Part shown: positions 6,861 through 15,356 of the stretch, in pieces
Position numbering within the stretch: position 1 is the first letter of the stretch
Layout of the letters: each line of letters opens with the position of its first letter
Source: Actinoplanes sp040639655
GTDB lineage: Bacteria; Actinomycetota; Actinomycetes; Mycobacteriales; Micromonosporaceae
Direction of reading: 5' to 3'
Assembly: GCF_040639655.1 (NCBI RefSeq)
Contig: NZ_JBFAAI010000010.1
Coordinates: 62,001 to 126,000, forward strand
Length of the DNA: 64,000 nt
The notes under the pieces: generated by a model
What the model saw: only the letters and a program-made list of their open reading frames with translations
Told to the model about the DNA's origin: nothing
Database searches by the model: none
Program-made: the position numbers and the translations under genes

Positions 6861-8831
6861 ATGAAAAGCGTGCGTATGCCGGTTCCGGGCGTCAGCCTGG
6901 GCTGCGACTACAACCCCGAACAGTGGTCGCCGGACGTCTGGCGCGAGGACGCCGCCCTGATGCGGCGGGCCGGGGTCGACCTGGTCGCGGTCAACATCTT
7001 CGGCTGGTCCAACCTCGAGCCGGGTCCGGGCGAGTACCGGTTCGACGACCTCGACGAGGTCGTCGAGCTGATGCACGCGCACGGCATCCGGATCAACCTG
7101 GGCACCGGCACCTCGTCGCCGCCGCCGTGGCTGACCACCCTCTACCCCGAGGTGCTGCCGGTCGCCGAGGACGGCACGACGCGCTTCCCGGGTGGCCGGC
7201 AGGCCTGGTGCCCGAGCTCTCCGGTGTTCCGGGACCGCGCTCTCGACCTGGTCGCGCGGGTGGCGCGGCGGTACGGCAACCACCCGGCCGTCGCCCTCTG
7301 GCACGTCTCCAACGAACTGGGCTGCCACAACGCCCTCTGCTACTGCGACACCAGCGCCGAGGCCTTCCGGAACTGGCTGCGCGGCCGCTACCGCAAGATC
7401 GAGACGCTGAACGAGGCGTGGGGCACCTCCTTCTGGAGCCAGCGTTACGGCGACTGGAACGAGATCCAGGTGCCGCGGCTCGCGCTGTCGCTGCGCAACC
7501 CGGCCCAGCTCGTCGACTTCCAGCGGTTCAGTTCCGACGAACTCCTCGGCCACTACCGGGCCGAGGCCGCCATCCTGCGCAAGCACTCGGACGTACCGGT
7601 CACCACGAACTTCATGGTCACCGCACACATCCGCAACCTCGACTACTGGTCGTGGGCGCCGGAGATGGACGTCATCGCCAACGACCACTACCTGGACCAT
7701 CGCCTCGGCGACCCGGTGGCCGAGCTGTCCTTCGCCGCCGACCTGACCCGCGGCCTGGCCGGCGGACGGCCGTGGATGCTGATGGAACAGTCGGCCGGCG
7801 CGGTCAACTGGCAGCCGCACAACCTGACCAAGGCTCCCGGCGAGATGATCCGCAACTCGCTGACGCACGTGGCCCGCGGTGCCGACTCGATCTGCTTCTT
7901 CCAGTGGCGGGCGTCGGCCCAGGGCGCGGAGAAGTTCCACTCGGCACTGCTGCCGCACGCCGGCACCGACACGGTCGCCTGGCGTGAGGTGCTCAAGCTG
8001 TCCGAGACGCTGGACCGGATCGGCGAGGTGGCCGGCACCGAGGTCGAGGCCGACGTCGCCCTGCTGTTCAGCTGGGAGTCGTGGTGGTCGGCCGAGGGGG
8101 AGGCCCGGCCGTCGCAGGCGGTCACCTACCTCGACCAGGTGCACGCGGCTCACGGGGCGCTCCGGGAACTGGGTGTGACCACGGACGTGATCGCTCCCGA
8201 CGCCGACCTGAGCCGCTACAAGCTCGTCGTGGTGCCCGGTCTGTACATGGTCAGTGACACCGACGCGCAGGCGATCGCCGACTACGTGGCCGGCGGTGGA
8301 CGTCTGGTGGTCACCTACTTCAGCGGGATCGTCGACGAGCGCGACCGGATCCGGCTCGGCGGCTACCCGGGGGCATTCCGGGACGTGCTCGGGGTACTGG
8401 CCGAGGAGTTCGCCCCGCTCAAGCCCGGCGACACCGTCACCCTGAGCAACGGTCAGGCGGCGACGCTCTGGACCGAGCGCCTGCGCACCACGACGGCGTC
8501 CGTGATCGCGACCTACGAGGACGGGCCGATGGCGGGCGTCCCGGCGATCACGCGTAACGACTTCGGTGCGGGGACCGCCTGGTATGTAGCCACCAAGACA
8601 GATATGTCGGAGATCCTGAGCGAGGCGGCCGGCAGCACAGCCGGCAAGTCCGACAAAGAGGTGGTGCGCCGTCGCGGAGAGGGCCGCAGCTACCTCTTCG
8701 TCATCAACCACGGCACGGACACCGTCCACCATCCCGCGCGCGGCACGGACCTGATCACCGGAGAGGAAGTCGACGGGGTGCTGACAGTCCGGGGCGGCGG
8801 CGTCGGGGTCGTCCGGGAGGAAACCTCATGA
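6861..8831 (+). CDS. GH42 beta-galactosidase
   Basis: Protein of 656 residues, the usual length for glycoside hydrolase family 42, with no signal peptide, so it acts in the cytoplasm on imported galactosides. The acid/base Glu lies in WHVSNELGCH (about residue 152) and the nucleophile Glu in WMLMEQSAG (about residue 309). Cysteines at about 117, 155, 160 and 162 (CHNALCYCD) match the structural zinc cluster of this family. The later part (LLFSWESWWSAEG, YKLVVVPGLYMVSD) is the trimerisation domain. The ATG at 6861 has AGGAG upstream. It overlaps the next permease gene by ATGA, which implies translational coupling. It is the first gene of the LacI-controlled operon and releases galactose from beta-galactosides. 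Confidence 0.95.
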   Translation: MKSVRMPVPGVSLGCDYNPEQWSPDVWREDAALMRRAGVDLVAVNIFGWSNLEPGPGEYRFDDLDEVVELMHAHGIRINLGTGTSSPPPWLTTLYPEVLPVAEDGTTRFPGGRQAWCPSSPVFRDRALDLVARVARRYGNHPAVALWHVSNELGCHNALCYCDTSAEAFRNWLRGRYRKIETLNEAWGTSFWSQRYGDWNEIQVPRLALSLRNPAQLVDFQRFSSDELLGHYRAEAAILRKHSDVPVTTNFMVTAHIRNLDYWSWAPEMDVIANDHYLDHRLGDPVAELSFAADLTRGLAGGRPWMLMEQSAGAVNWQPHNLTKAPGEMIRNSLTHVARGADSICFFQWRASAQGAEKFHSALLPHAGTDTVAWREVLKLSETLDRIGEVAGTEVEADVALLFSWESWWSAEGEARPSQAVTYLDQVHAAHGALRELGVTTDVIAPDADLSRYKLVVVPGLYMVSDTDAQAIADYVAGGGRLVVTYFSGIVDERDRIRLGGYPGAFRDVLGVLAEEFAPLKPGDTVTLSNGQAATLWTERLRTTTASVIATYEDGPMAGVPAITRNDFGAGTAWYVATKTDMSEILSEAAGSTAGKSDKEVVRRRGEGRSYLFVINHGTDTVHHPARGTDLITGEEVDGVLTVRGGGVGVVREETS

Positions 8832-9691
8832 AGGGCAAAGGGAAGGCACTGACCTTCTTCATCCTGCCGTTCACCCTGCTGTTCGCGGCCTTCTACCTGG
8901 CCCCGATCCTGTACGCGATCAAGCAGTCGCTCTACAAGGTCGAGCGCCAGGGCACGTTCGGCAAGGCCACCGAGGTGTTCGGCGGCCTGGCCCAGTACGA
9001 GCGGGTCTTCACCGACGGCCCGTTCTGGGAGTCGATCGGCCGGGTGCTGCTCTTCGGCATCGTGCAGGTGCCGGTGATGCTCGGCCTGGCCCTGGTCTTC
9101 GCCCTGCTGCTGGACTCGGGTCTGGTCAAGGGCCGGCGCTTCTTCCGGCTGGCGTTCTTCGTGCCGTACGCGGTGCCCGGTGTGGTGGCCGCGATCATGT
9201 GGGGCTTCCTCTACTCCCCGAACCTGTCCCCGTTCACCGCGATCACCAGCGCCGTCGACCTGCTCGACGCGGACCTCGTGCTCTGGTCCATGGCCAACGT
9301 CGTGACCTGGGTCTATGTCGGCTACAACATGCTGATCATCTACTCCTCGCTGCTGGCGATCCCGCAGGAGGTCTACGAGGCGGCGAAGATCGACGGCGCC
9401 GGCGCGTTGCGTACGGCCTGGTCCATCAAGATTCCGCTGGTCATGCCGGCGATCGTGCTGACCACCGTCTTCTCGATCATCGGCACCCTGCAACTGCTCG
9501 CCGAACCGGCGGTCTTCCGCACCTTCAGCTCCGCGGTCTCCAGCACGTACACGCCGAACCTGACCGTGTACTCCACCTCGTCGGTTCCCAACTTCAACCT
9601 GGCGGCGGCGTTCTCGGTGGTGCTGGCCCTGGCCACCTGCCTGCTGTCCTTCGGCTTCCTCAAGATCACTCAGCGGGGAGGCGACAAGTGA
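8828..9691 (+). CDS. Sugar ABC transporter permease, MalF-type
   Basis: Protein of 287 residues with six membrane segments, the first at LTFFILPFTLLFAAFYLAPI. The cytoplasmic EAA loop that docks the ATPase reads EVYEAAKIDGAGALRTAW. This is the standard first permease of a carbohydrate-uptake (CUT1) importer. It starts inside the GH42 stop codon (ATGA) and its own stop overlaps the next permease start (GTGA), so the permeases and enzyme are made together. The partner ATPase is not encoded nearby. Confidence 0.93.
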   Translation: MKGKGKALTFFILPFTLLFAAFYLAPILYAIKQSLYKVERQGTFGKATEVFGGLAQYERVFTDGPFWESIGRVLLFGIVQVPVMLGLALVFALLLDSGLVKGRRFFRLAFFVPYAVPGVVAAIMWGFLYSPNLSPFTAITSAVDLLDADLVLWSMANVVTWVYVGYNMLIIYSSLLAIPQEVYEAAKIDGAGALRTAWSIKIPLVMPAIVLTTVFSIIGTLQLLAEPAVFRTFSSAVSSTYTPNLTVYSTSSVPNFNLAAAFSVVLALATCLLSFGFLKITQRGGDK

Positions 9692-10521
9692 AGAACGCGA
9701 ACCGCATCGCACCCATGCTCGTCATGGGCGCGGCCACGCTCTACTTCCTGGTCCCGATCTGGTGGCTGCTCGTCGCGGCCTCCAAGACCCGGGGCGAGTT
9801 CACCAGCACGACCCCCCTCTGGTTCGCCGATTTCGCGCTGATCGACAACCTGAAGGAACTGTTCGCCTACGGCGACGGCGTGTTCCTGCGCTGGATGCTG
9901 AACAGCGTCGTCTACACCGGCGGAGCCGCCCTGCTCGGCACCCTGCTGGCCGCCATGTGTGGATACGCCCTGGCCAAGTACCGCTTCCCCGGCCGCGAGG
10001 CGATCTTCAACATCGTCCTGAGCGGCGTCCTCGTACCCGCCACGGCCCTTGCCCTGCCGTTGTTCCTGATCTTCAGCCAGTTCGAGGCGACGAACACCTT
10101 CTGGTCGGTCTTCCTGCCCAGCCTGGTGAACCCGTTCGGCGTCTACCTGGCCCGGATCTACGCCACCGCGAGCGTCCCGGACGAGCTTCTCGAAGCCGCC
10201 CGCCTGGACGGCTCCGGCGAGATCCGCACGTTCTTCACGATCTCCACCAGGCTGATGTTCCCGGCGCTGGTGACGATCTTCCTGTTCCACTTCGTGGCCG
10301 TCTGGAACAACTTCCTCCTCCCGCTGATCATGCTCGGCGAGGAGAAGCTCTTCCCGGTCACGCTCGGCCTTTACTCCTGGAACACCCAGGTGAACCAGAT
10401 CCCCGAGCTGCGGATGCTCGTGCTCACCGGCGCTCTCGTCTCCATCGTCCCGCTGGTGATCGCCTTCCTGCTTCTGCAGCGCTTCTGGCGCAACGGCCTC
10501 GGCTCCGGCGCCATCAAGTAA
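9688..10521 (+). CDS. Sugar ABC transporter permease, MalG-type
   Basis: Protein of 277 residues starting at GTG 9688, which overlaps the stop of the preceding permease by four bases. It has six predicted membrane segments (LVMGAATLYFLVPIWWLLVA first) and the EAA loop DELLEAARLDGSGEIRTFF. It is the second permease of the CUT1 importer; together the two form the channel for a galactoside or galacto-oligosaccharide delivered by the binding protein encoded next. The C-terminus RFWRNGLGSGAIK is typical of MalG-like subunits. Confidence 0.93.
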   Translation: MKNANRIAPMLVMGAATLYFLVPIWWLLVAASKTRGEFTSTTPLWFADFALIDNLKELFAYGDGVFLRWMLNSVVYTGGAALLGTLLAAMCGYALAKYRFPGREAIFNIVLSGVLVPATALALPLFLIFSQFEATNTFWSVFLPSLVNPFGVYLARIYATASVPDELLEAARLDGSGEIRTFFTISTRLMFPALVTIFLFHFVAVWNNFLLPLIMLGEEKLFPVTLGLYSWNTQVNQIPELRMLVLTGALVSIVPLVIAFLLLQRFWRNGLGSGAIK

Positions 10522-10548
10522 TCCCCCTTCAAGAAAATGAGGATCAAA

Positions 10549-11877
10549 GTGCGTCCACCCATGCGATCGCTCAGCATCGCCCTGGCTTCGGCACTCGCCC
10601 TGACCGCCTGCTCGTCCGGCGGCGACGCGGAGGAGACCACGGCCGGTGCGGCCGCCTGCGCCCCGTCGTCCGGCCCGGTCACCCTGACCTACACCACCTG
10701 GATCCCCGGGATCGACAACGTGGTGAAGGTCTGGAACGAGAAGAACCCGAACATCCAGGTCAAGGTGCAGACCGGCCCGAACGGCAACGGCGGCACCTAC
10801 GCCAACTTCTTCAACCAGCTCAAGGCCGGCAACGCCCCCGACCTGGGCCACATCGAGTACGACGCGCTGCCCAGCTTCCGCGTCCAGGACGGCCTCACGA
10901 ACCTGGCCGACTGCTCGGAGGTGACCGCCGCCAAGGACCAGTTCGTCGACTGGACCTGGGGTCAGGTCACGTTCGGCGAGCAGAACTCGGTCTACGGCGT
11001 GCCGCAGGACGCCGGCCCGATGGCGCTGTTCTACCGCAAGGACCTGTTCGAGAAGAACAAGATCCCGGTGCCGACCACCTGGGACGAGTACGCCGCGGCC
11101 GCCGAGAAGGTGAAGGCCGCCGGTGGCTACATCACCAACTTCTCGCAGAGCGACATCAACCAGTTCGCCGGCTTCGCCTGGCAGGCCGGCGGCCGCTGGT
11201 TCGCCAACGACGGCACCAAGTGGACGGTCAACCTGCAGGACGAGGCCACCACCAAGGTCGCCAACTACTGGCAGGGCTTGATCGACAAGAAGCTGGTCTC
11301 CAGCGTTCCGCCGTGGACCACCGAGTGGGACAACGCGTACAACACCGGCCAGGCGTGGACCTGGACCTCCGCGGTGTGGGGCGCCAACTCGATCATGTCC
11401 GGTGCACCGGCCACCAAGGGCAAGTGGGCGGTCGCCCCGATGCCGCAGTGGACCGCCGGCGGCACCGTCGCCGGTAACTGGGGCGGCTCGGCCACCGCGG
11501 TGTTCAAGGGCTCGAAGCACCCGTACGAGGCCGCGAAGTTCGCTCTCTGGCTGAACACCTCCGAGGAGGCGCTGACGCTGCTCAACAAGGAGGCGCAGCT
11601 GTACCCGGCGACCAAGGCGGGCGCCAAGCTGCCGGCGCTGTCCGAGGGAGTCGAGTTCTACGGCGGTCAGAAGATCTACGATGTCTTCGCGACGGCCTCC
11701 ACCCAGGTCGCGCCCGACTTCGTCTGGGGACCGACGATGACCAGCACCTACGCCACCGCTTCGGACAGCTTCAAGGGCGCCGTGTCCGGCTCCGGCACGC
11801 TGCTCGACGCGCTCAAGACCACTCAGACCAAGACGATCGAGAACCTGAAGTCCCAGGCCATCCCGGTCGCCGAATGA
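10549..11877 (+). CDS. Extracellular sugar-binding lipoprotein of the ABC importer
   Basis: Family-1 solute-binding protein of about 442 residues. The signal peptide ends in the lipobox ALALTAC with Cys21 as lipidation site, so it is tethered outside the membrane. Conserved binding-protein segments include PDLGHIEYDALPSF, GVPQDAGPMALFYRKDLFEK and WAVAPMPQW. I prefer GTG 10549, which has TGAGGA five bases upstream; an ATG at 10537 in the same frame lacks a clear ribosome-binding site. The stop overlaps the GH36 start (ATGA). Its ligand should be an alpha- or beta-galactoside, judging from the two glycosidases in the operon. Confidence 0.92.
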   Translation: MRPPMRSLSIALASALALTACSSGGDAEETTAGAAACAPSSGPVTLTYTTWIPGIDNVVKVWNEKNPNIQVKVQTGPNGNGGTYANFFNQLKAGNAPDLGHIEYDALPSFRVQDGLTNLADCSEVTAAKDQFVDWTWGQVTFGEQNSVYGVPQDAGPMALFYRKDLFEKNKIPVPTTWDEYAAAAEKVKAAGGYITNFSQSDINQFAGFAWQAGGRWFANDGTKWTVNLQDEATTKVANYWQGLIDKKLVSSVPPWTTEWDNAYNTGQAWTWTSAVWGANSIMSGAPATKGKWAVAPMPQWTAGGTVAGNWGGSATAVFKGSKHPYEAAKFALWLNTSEEALTLLNKEAQLYPATKAGAKLPALSEGVEFYGGQKIYDVFATASTQVAPDFVWGPTMTSTYATASDSFKGAVSGSGTLLDALKTTQTKTIENLKSQAIPVAE

Positions 11878-13943
11878 CCGTGTTCCACCTGCGCGCCGCG
11901 GGCACCAGCCTTGTGCTGGACGCCCGCGGCGTTGCCGCGTCGATACTCCACTGGGGCCCGGACCTGGGCGGCCCGGACATTCCCGCCGATCTTTTCGTCC
12001 CGGCCGTGCCGCCGAGCTCGATCGACGTACCGCTGCGGTTGTCGCTTCTGCCCTCGCTCGCCGAGGGATGGACCGGGCGACCCGCGATGGAGGGCGGCCA
12101 CTTCCGGACGGCCGAGGCCCAACTTCAAGATCAAACTATTTCGGTACGGGCTACGAGCACCGACGGCACGCAGGAGGTGTGCACGGAGCTGGGGATGTCC
12201 GAGCAGGGCGTCCTGCGACTGAGGCACCGCCTGACCAACCGTGGCGATGCCGAGCTGACCGTGCCGAACCTCGACATGCTGCTCCCCATCCCCGCCGAAG
12301 CCTCCGAACTGCTCGACTTCACCGGCCTGTGGTCGCACGAACGGCAGCCGCAGCGCGCTCCACTCCGGCACGGCGTGTGGAGCCGGGAAAGCCGGCACGG
12401 CCGCCCCGGCCACGACGACGCCTTCCTGATGGTCGCCGGTGAGCCCGGCTTCAGCTTCCGCAAGGGCCGCGTGTGGGCCGTCCACCTGGCCTGGAGCGGC
12501 GACAAGCGGATCTGGGCCGAACGGTCCGCACTCGGCTACCAGGTGCTCGGCGCCGGCGAACTGCTGGCCCCCGGCGAGATCCGGCTGGCGCCCGGTGACT
12601 CGTACGAGACGCCCTGGTTGATCGCGGTCCACTCGGACGCCGGACTCGACGGGCTCTCCGACCGCCTGCACCCGTGGCTCCGGTCGGCGTCCCCGGTGAA
12701 ACTGCCTCGCCCGGTCGTGCTGAACACCTGGGAAGCCGTCTACTTCGACCACGACCTGCCCGCGCTGGAACGTCTCGCCGACGCGGCCGCCGAGGTCGGC
12801 GTCGAGCGTTTCGTCCTGGACGACGGCTGGTTCACCGGCCGCCGCGACGACAAGCGGGCCCTCGGCGACTGGCACGTCGACCCCGGCGTCTGGCCGGACG
12901 GGCTGCATCCGCTGATCTCCCACGTGCGCGAGCGTGGCATGGAGTTCGGCCTGTGGGTCGAACCCGAGATGATCAGCCCCGACTCGGCCCTGGCCGCCGC
13001 CCACCCCGACTGGATCCTCGGCCCTTCCGTCGCTCCCGGCAGCTCCGCCGGCCCCGGAGCCGCCGCCGGACCGACCTGGCGCTGGCAGCGGGTCCTCGAC
13101 CTCACCAAAGCCTACGACTACCTGCTGGAACGCCTGACCGCACTGCTCACCGAGTACCCGATCACGTTCCTCAAGTGGGACCACAACCGCGACCTGCTCA
13201 CCCCCGGCGCCGCGCACCGGCAGACCCGTGCCCTCTACCGGCTGCTGGCGGAACTGAAGGAGGCGTTCCCGCACGTCGAGATCGAGAGCTGCGCCTCCGG
13301 CGGTGCCCGTATCGACCTGGGCATCCTCCCGCTGATCGACCGGTTCTGGACCTCGGACACCAACGATCCGCTGGATCGGCAGTCCATCCAGCGCTGGACC
13401 GGGATCCTGATCCCGCCCGAATACCTGGGCGGTCATCTCGGTGCCGGCACCGCGCACGTCACCGGCCGCACGTCCGCGCTCGGGTTCCGCCTGGCCACCG
13501 CCCTGTTCGGCAGCGCCGGCATCGAATGGAACCTGACCACGGCCTCACCCGCCGAACGCGCCGACATCGCCGCGTGGATTGCCGAACACAAGCGCCTGCG
13601 CCCGCTGCTGCACTCCGGCCGTGTGGTCCGCGCCGACTCGCCCGACCCGGCCCACCTGCTGCACGGCGTGGTGGCCCAGGACCGCACCCACGCGGTGTTC
13701 GCCCTGGTGACAGTCGGTACCCCGGCCGCCGCCCTGCCCCCGCCGATCCGATTCCCCGGCCTGGACCCCGAACGCGACTACACGGTCCGCCCGATCGGCG
13801 CTCCGCCCCGCTACATGCAGGACGCCCCGCCCGCGTGGATGACGGCCGGCTCGGTCACGCTCCCGGGCCGTTTCCTCGCCGAGGCAGGCCTGCCCGCGCC
13901 GCTCCTGACCCCCGAACAGGCCCTCCTGCTCGAACTGTCCTAA
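11874..13943 (+). CDS. GH36 alpha-galactosidase
   Basis: Protein of 689 residues without a signal peptide. The catalytic nucleophile Asp lies in TFLKWDHNRD (about residue 436) and the acid/base Asp in FWTSDTNDP (about residue 495), the two hallmarks of family 36. VLDDGWFTGRRDD and GLWVEPEMISPDS are further conserved substrate-binding stretches, and the N-terminal beta-sandwich occupies roughly the first 270 residues. It would remove terminal alpha-galactose from raffinose-type or galactomannan oligosaccharides after import. It is the last gene of the operon, overlaps the binding-protein gene by four bases and is followed by a strong terminator. Confidence 0.95.
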   Translation: MTVFHLRAAGTSLVLDARGVAASILHWGPDLGGPDIPADLFVPAVPPSSIDVPLRLSLLPSLAEGWTGRPAMEGGHFRTAEAQLQDQTISVRATSTDGTQEVCTELGMSEQGVLRLRHRLTNRGDAELTVPNLDMLLPIPAEASELLDFTGLWSHERQPQRAPLRHGVWSRESRHGRPGHDDAFLMVAGEPGFSFRKGRVWAVHLAWSGDKRIWAERSALGYQVLGAGELLAPGEIRLAPGDSYETPWLIAVHSDAGLDGLSDRLHPWLRSASPVKLPRPVVLNTWEAVYFDHDLPALERLADAAAEVGVERFVLDDGWFTGRRDDKRALGDWHVDPGVWPDGLHPLISHVRERGMEFGLWVEPEMISPDSALAAAHPDWILGPSVAPGSSAGPGAAAGPTWRWQRVLDLTKAYDYLLERLTALLTEYPITFLKWDHNRDLLTPGAAHRQTRALYRLLAELKEAFPHVEIESCASGGARIDLGILPLIDRFWTSDTNDPLDRQSIQRWTGILIPPEYLGGHLGAGTAHVTGRTSALGFRLATALFGSAGIEWNLTTASPAERADIAAWIAEHKRLRPLLHSGRVVRADSPDPAHLLHGVVAQDRTHAVFALVTVGTPAAALPPPIRFPGLDPERDYTVRPIGAPPRYMQDAPPAWMTAGSVTLPGRFLAEAGLPAPLLTPEQALLLELS

Positions 13944-13960
13944 ACCCCAGCTGGACACCA

Positions 13961-13989
13961 CCGCTGTCTCAGCTGCGCTGAGACAGCGG
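13961..13989. terminator. Bidirectional terminator hairpin
   Basis: A perfect 12-bp stem CCGCTGTCTCAG / CTGAGACAGCGG with a five-base loop (one more C-G pair can form inside). It stands between the 3' ends of the alpha-galactosidase gene and the convergent oxidoreductase gene. Confidence 0.85.
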
Positions 13990-14006
13990 GTAGGGGCAGG
14001 TGGGGG

Positions 14007-14750
14007 TCAGGTGCCGCCGAAGCGTTCGGTGCGGATGCGTTTCGGGTCGTGGCCGAGAGCGACCAGAATGTCGGCGACCACCTCGACGAACGAGTCCGGG
14101 CCGCAGACGAAGCAGTCCGGCTGGAAGTCCGGCGGCCAGCCGTGCGTGTTGATCACGGCCACGTCCAGGCGCTTCACCGGGTGCGGCCACCCGTCGGGGG
14201 CGCGGCGCGTGTAGACGAAATGCACGTCGAGGCCGGGGTCCGAAATGGCGCGGCGGCGTAGTTCGTCGGCGTAGAGGGCGTCCTCGGGTGTCCGTACCGA
14301 ATAGATCAACCGGAACGGCTGGCGACCCGCCTTCTGACCGCGTGCCCGGATCATCGCCATCAGCGGCACTATCCCGGACCCGCCGGCCACCAGCACCACG
14401 GGAGCCGCCGACGCGGAACGCCACACGAACCAGCCGCCGATCGGCCCGCGGATCTCGATCTGGTCGCCGGCCTCGACGACGTCGGTGAGGTACGGCGAGA
14501 CCTCACCGTCCTCCAGCCGCTGCACCGAGATCTCCACGTGACCCGGCCCGGCCGACGCGATGGAGTAGCTGCGCTGGGCCTGGTAGCCGTCCTCGGCCGT
14601 GAGTCGGATGTCGATGTGCTGACCTGGAAGGTGGCCCGGCCAGCCGGGGACGTCCAGCACCAGGGTACGAGCCGAGCCCGTCTCCCACCGTGCCGACACG
14701 ACCGTGGCCACCTGCCAGGTCAGTCTCCGTGATACCGCTGCTCGCGCCAC
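14007..14750 (-). CDS. FAD/NAD(P)-binding oxidoreductase, partner of the molybdenum enzyme
   Basis: Protein of 247 residues of the ferredoxin-NADP reductase fold. RSYSIAS (about residues 60-66) is the FAD-binding motif, VLVAGGSGIVPLMAMIRA the pyridine-nucleotide loop and CFVCGPDSFVE the C-terminal signature. There is no [2Fe-2S] domain. I chose GTG 14750, which has GGAG four bases upstream and places the gene start 31 bases inside the molybdopterin gene; a second GTG at 14711 is possible. The overlap implies coupled translation. It probably passes electrons between NAD(P)H and the molybdopterin oxidoreductase or a shared carrier. Confidence 0.88.
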   Translation of the reverse strand: MARAAVSRRLTWQVATVVSARWETGSARTLVLDVPGWPGHLPGQHIDIRLTAEDGYQAQRSYSIASAGPGHVEISVQRLEDGEVSPYLTDVVEAGDQIEIRGPIGGWFVWRSASAAPVVLVAGGSGIVPLMAMIRARGQKAGRQPFRLIYSVRTPEDALYADELRRRAISDPGLDVHFVYTRRAPDGWPHPVKRLDVAVINTHGWPPDFQPDCFVCGPDSFVEVVADILVALGHDPKRIRTERFGGT

Positions 14751-15319
14751 GGGTCTCCGTACATGTGGTAGCCGGCGTCCTCCCAGAACCCGGGTTCGTC
14801 CTCGTGCATCATCCGCAGCCCGTCGACCCATTTCGCCGACTTCCAGAAGTACAGGTGCGGGACGATCAGCCGGGCTGGGCCGCCGTGCTCGGGGTGCAGG
14901 GGCTCGCCTTCGTACTCGTAGGCGATCCAGGCCTTGCCGTCGAGCAGGTCCTCGAGGGGGACGTTCGTGGTGTAGCCGCCGTAGCTGTGTGCCATCACGA
15001 AGTCGCCCGCGGTCTCCACGTCCTCGAAGAGCGTGTCGAGGGAGACGCCCTTCCACGTGGTGCCGAGTTTCGACCACTTGGTCACGCAGTGGATGTCGAC
15101 CGTGATCTCCTCGGCCGGCAGGGCGGTGAACTCCGCCCAGTCCCACGTGTGCTTCTCGCCGGCCTCGGTGACGATGGTGAACTTCCACCGGTCGAGCGGG
15201 ATCCGCGGTGTCGGCCCGGCGGAGAGCACCGGGAAGTCGTGCGCGAGGTACTGACCGGGCGGCAGGTCGGGCGACGGCTCTCGCCGCCGCCCGCCGAAAC
15301 CCCGGGAGATGATGCTCAT
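14720..15319 (-). CDS. Molybdopterin-dependent sulfite-oxidase-type oxidoreductase
   Basis: Protein of 199 residues, the compact form of the sulfite oxidase/MsrP molybdopterin domain. The Mo-ligating cysteine is in DIHCVTKWSKLGTTW (Cys78); SYGGYTTNVPLEDLLDGKAW and HGGPARLIVPHLYFWKSAKW are other conserved stretches. There is no twin-arginine signal, so it should stay in the cytoplasm, unlike MsrP. It is followed, with overlap, by a flavin reductase gene, a pairing widespread in actinobacteria. The physiological substrate is not known for this subgroup. Confidence 0.9.
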   Translation of the reverse strand: MSIISRGFGGRRREPSPDLPPGQYLAHDFPVLSAGPTPRIPLDRWKFTIVTEAGEKHTWDWAEFTALPAEEITVDIHCVTKWSKLGTTWKGVSLDTLFEDVETAGDFVMAHSYGGYTTNVPLEDLLDGKAWIAYEYEGEPLHPEHGGPARLIVPHLYFWKSAKWVDGLRMMHEDEPGFWEDAGYHMYGDPWREQRYHGD

Positions 15320-15356
15320 GGGGTACGAGTAAACCTCACGGCGCCACGAAAAAGCG

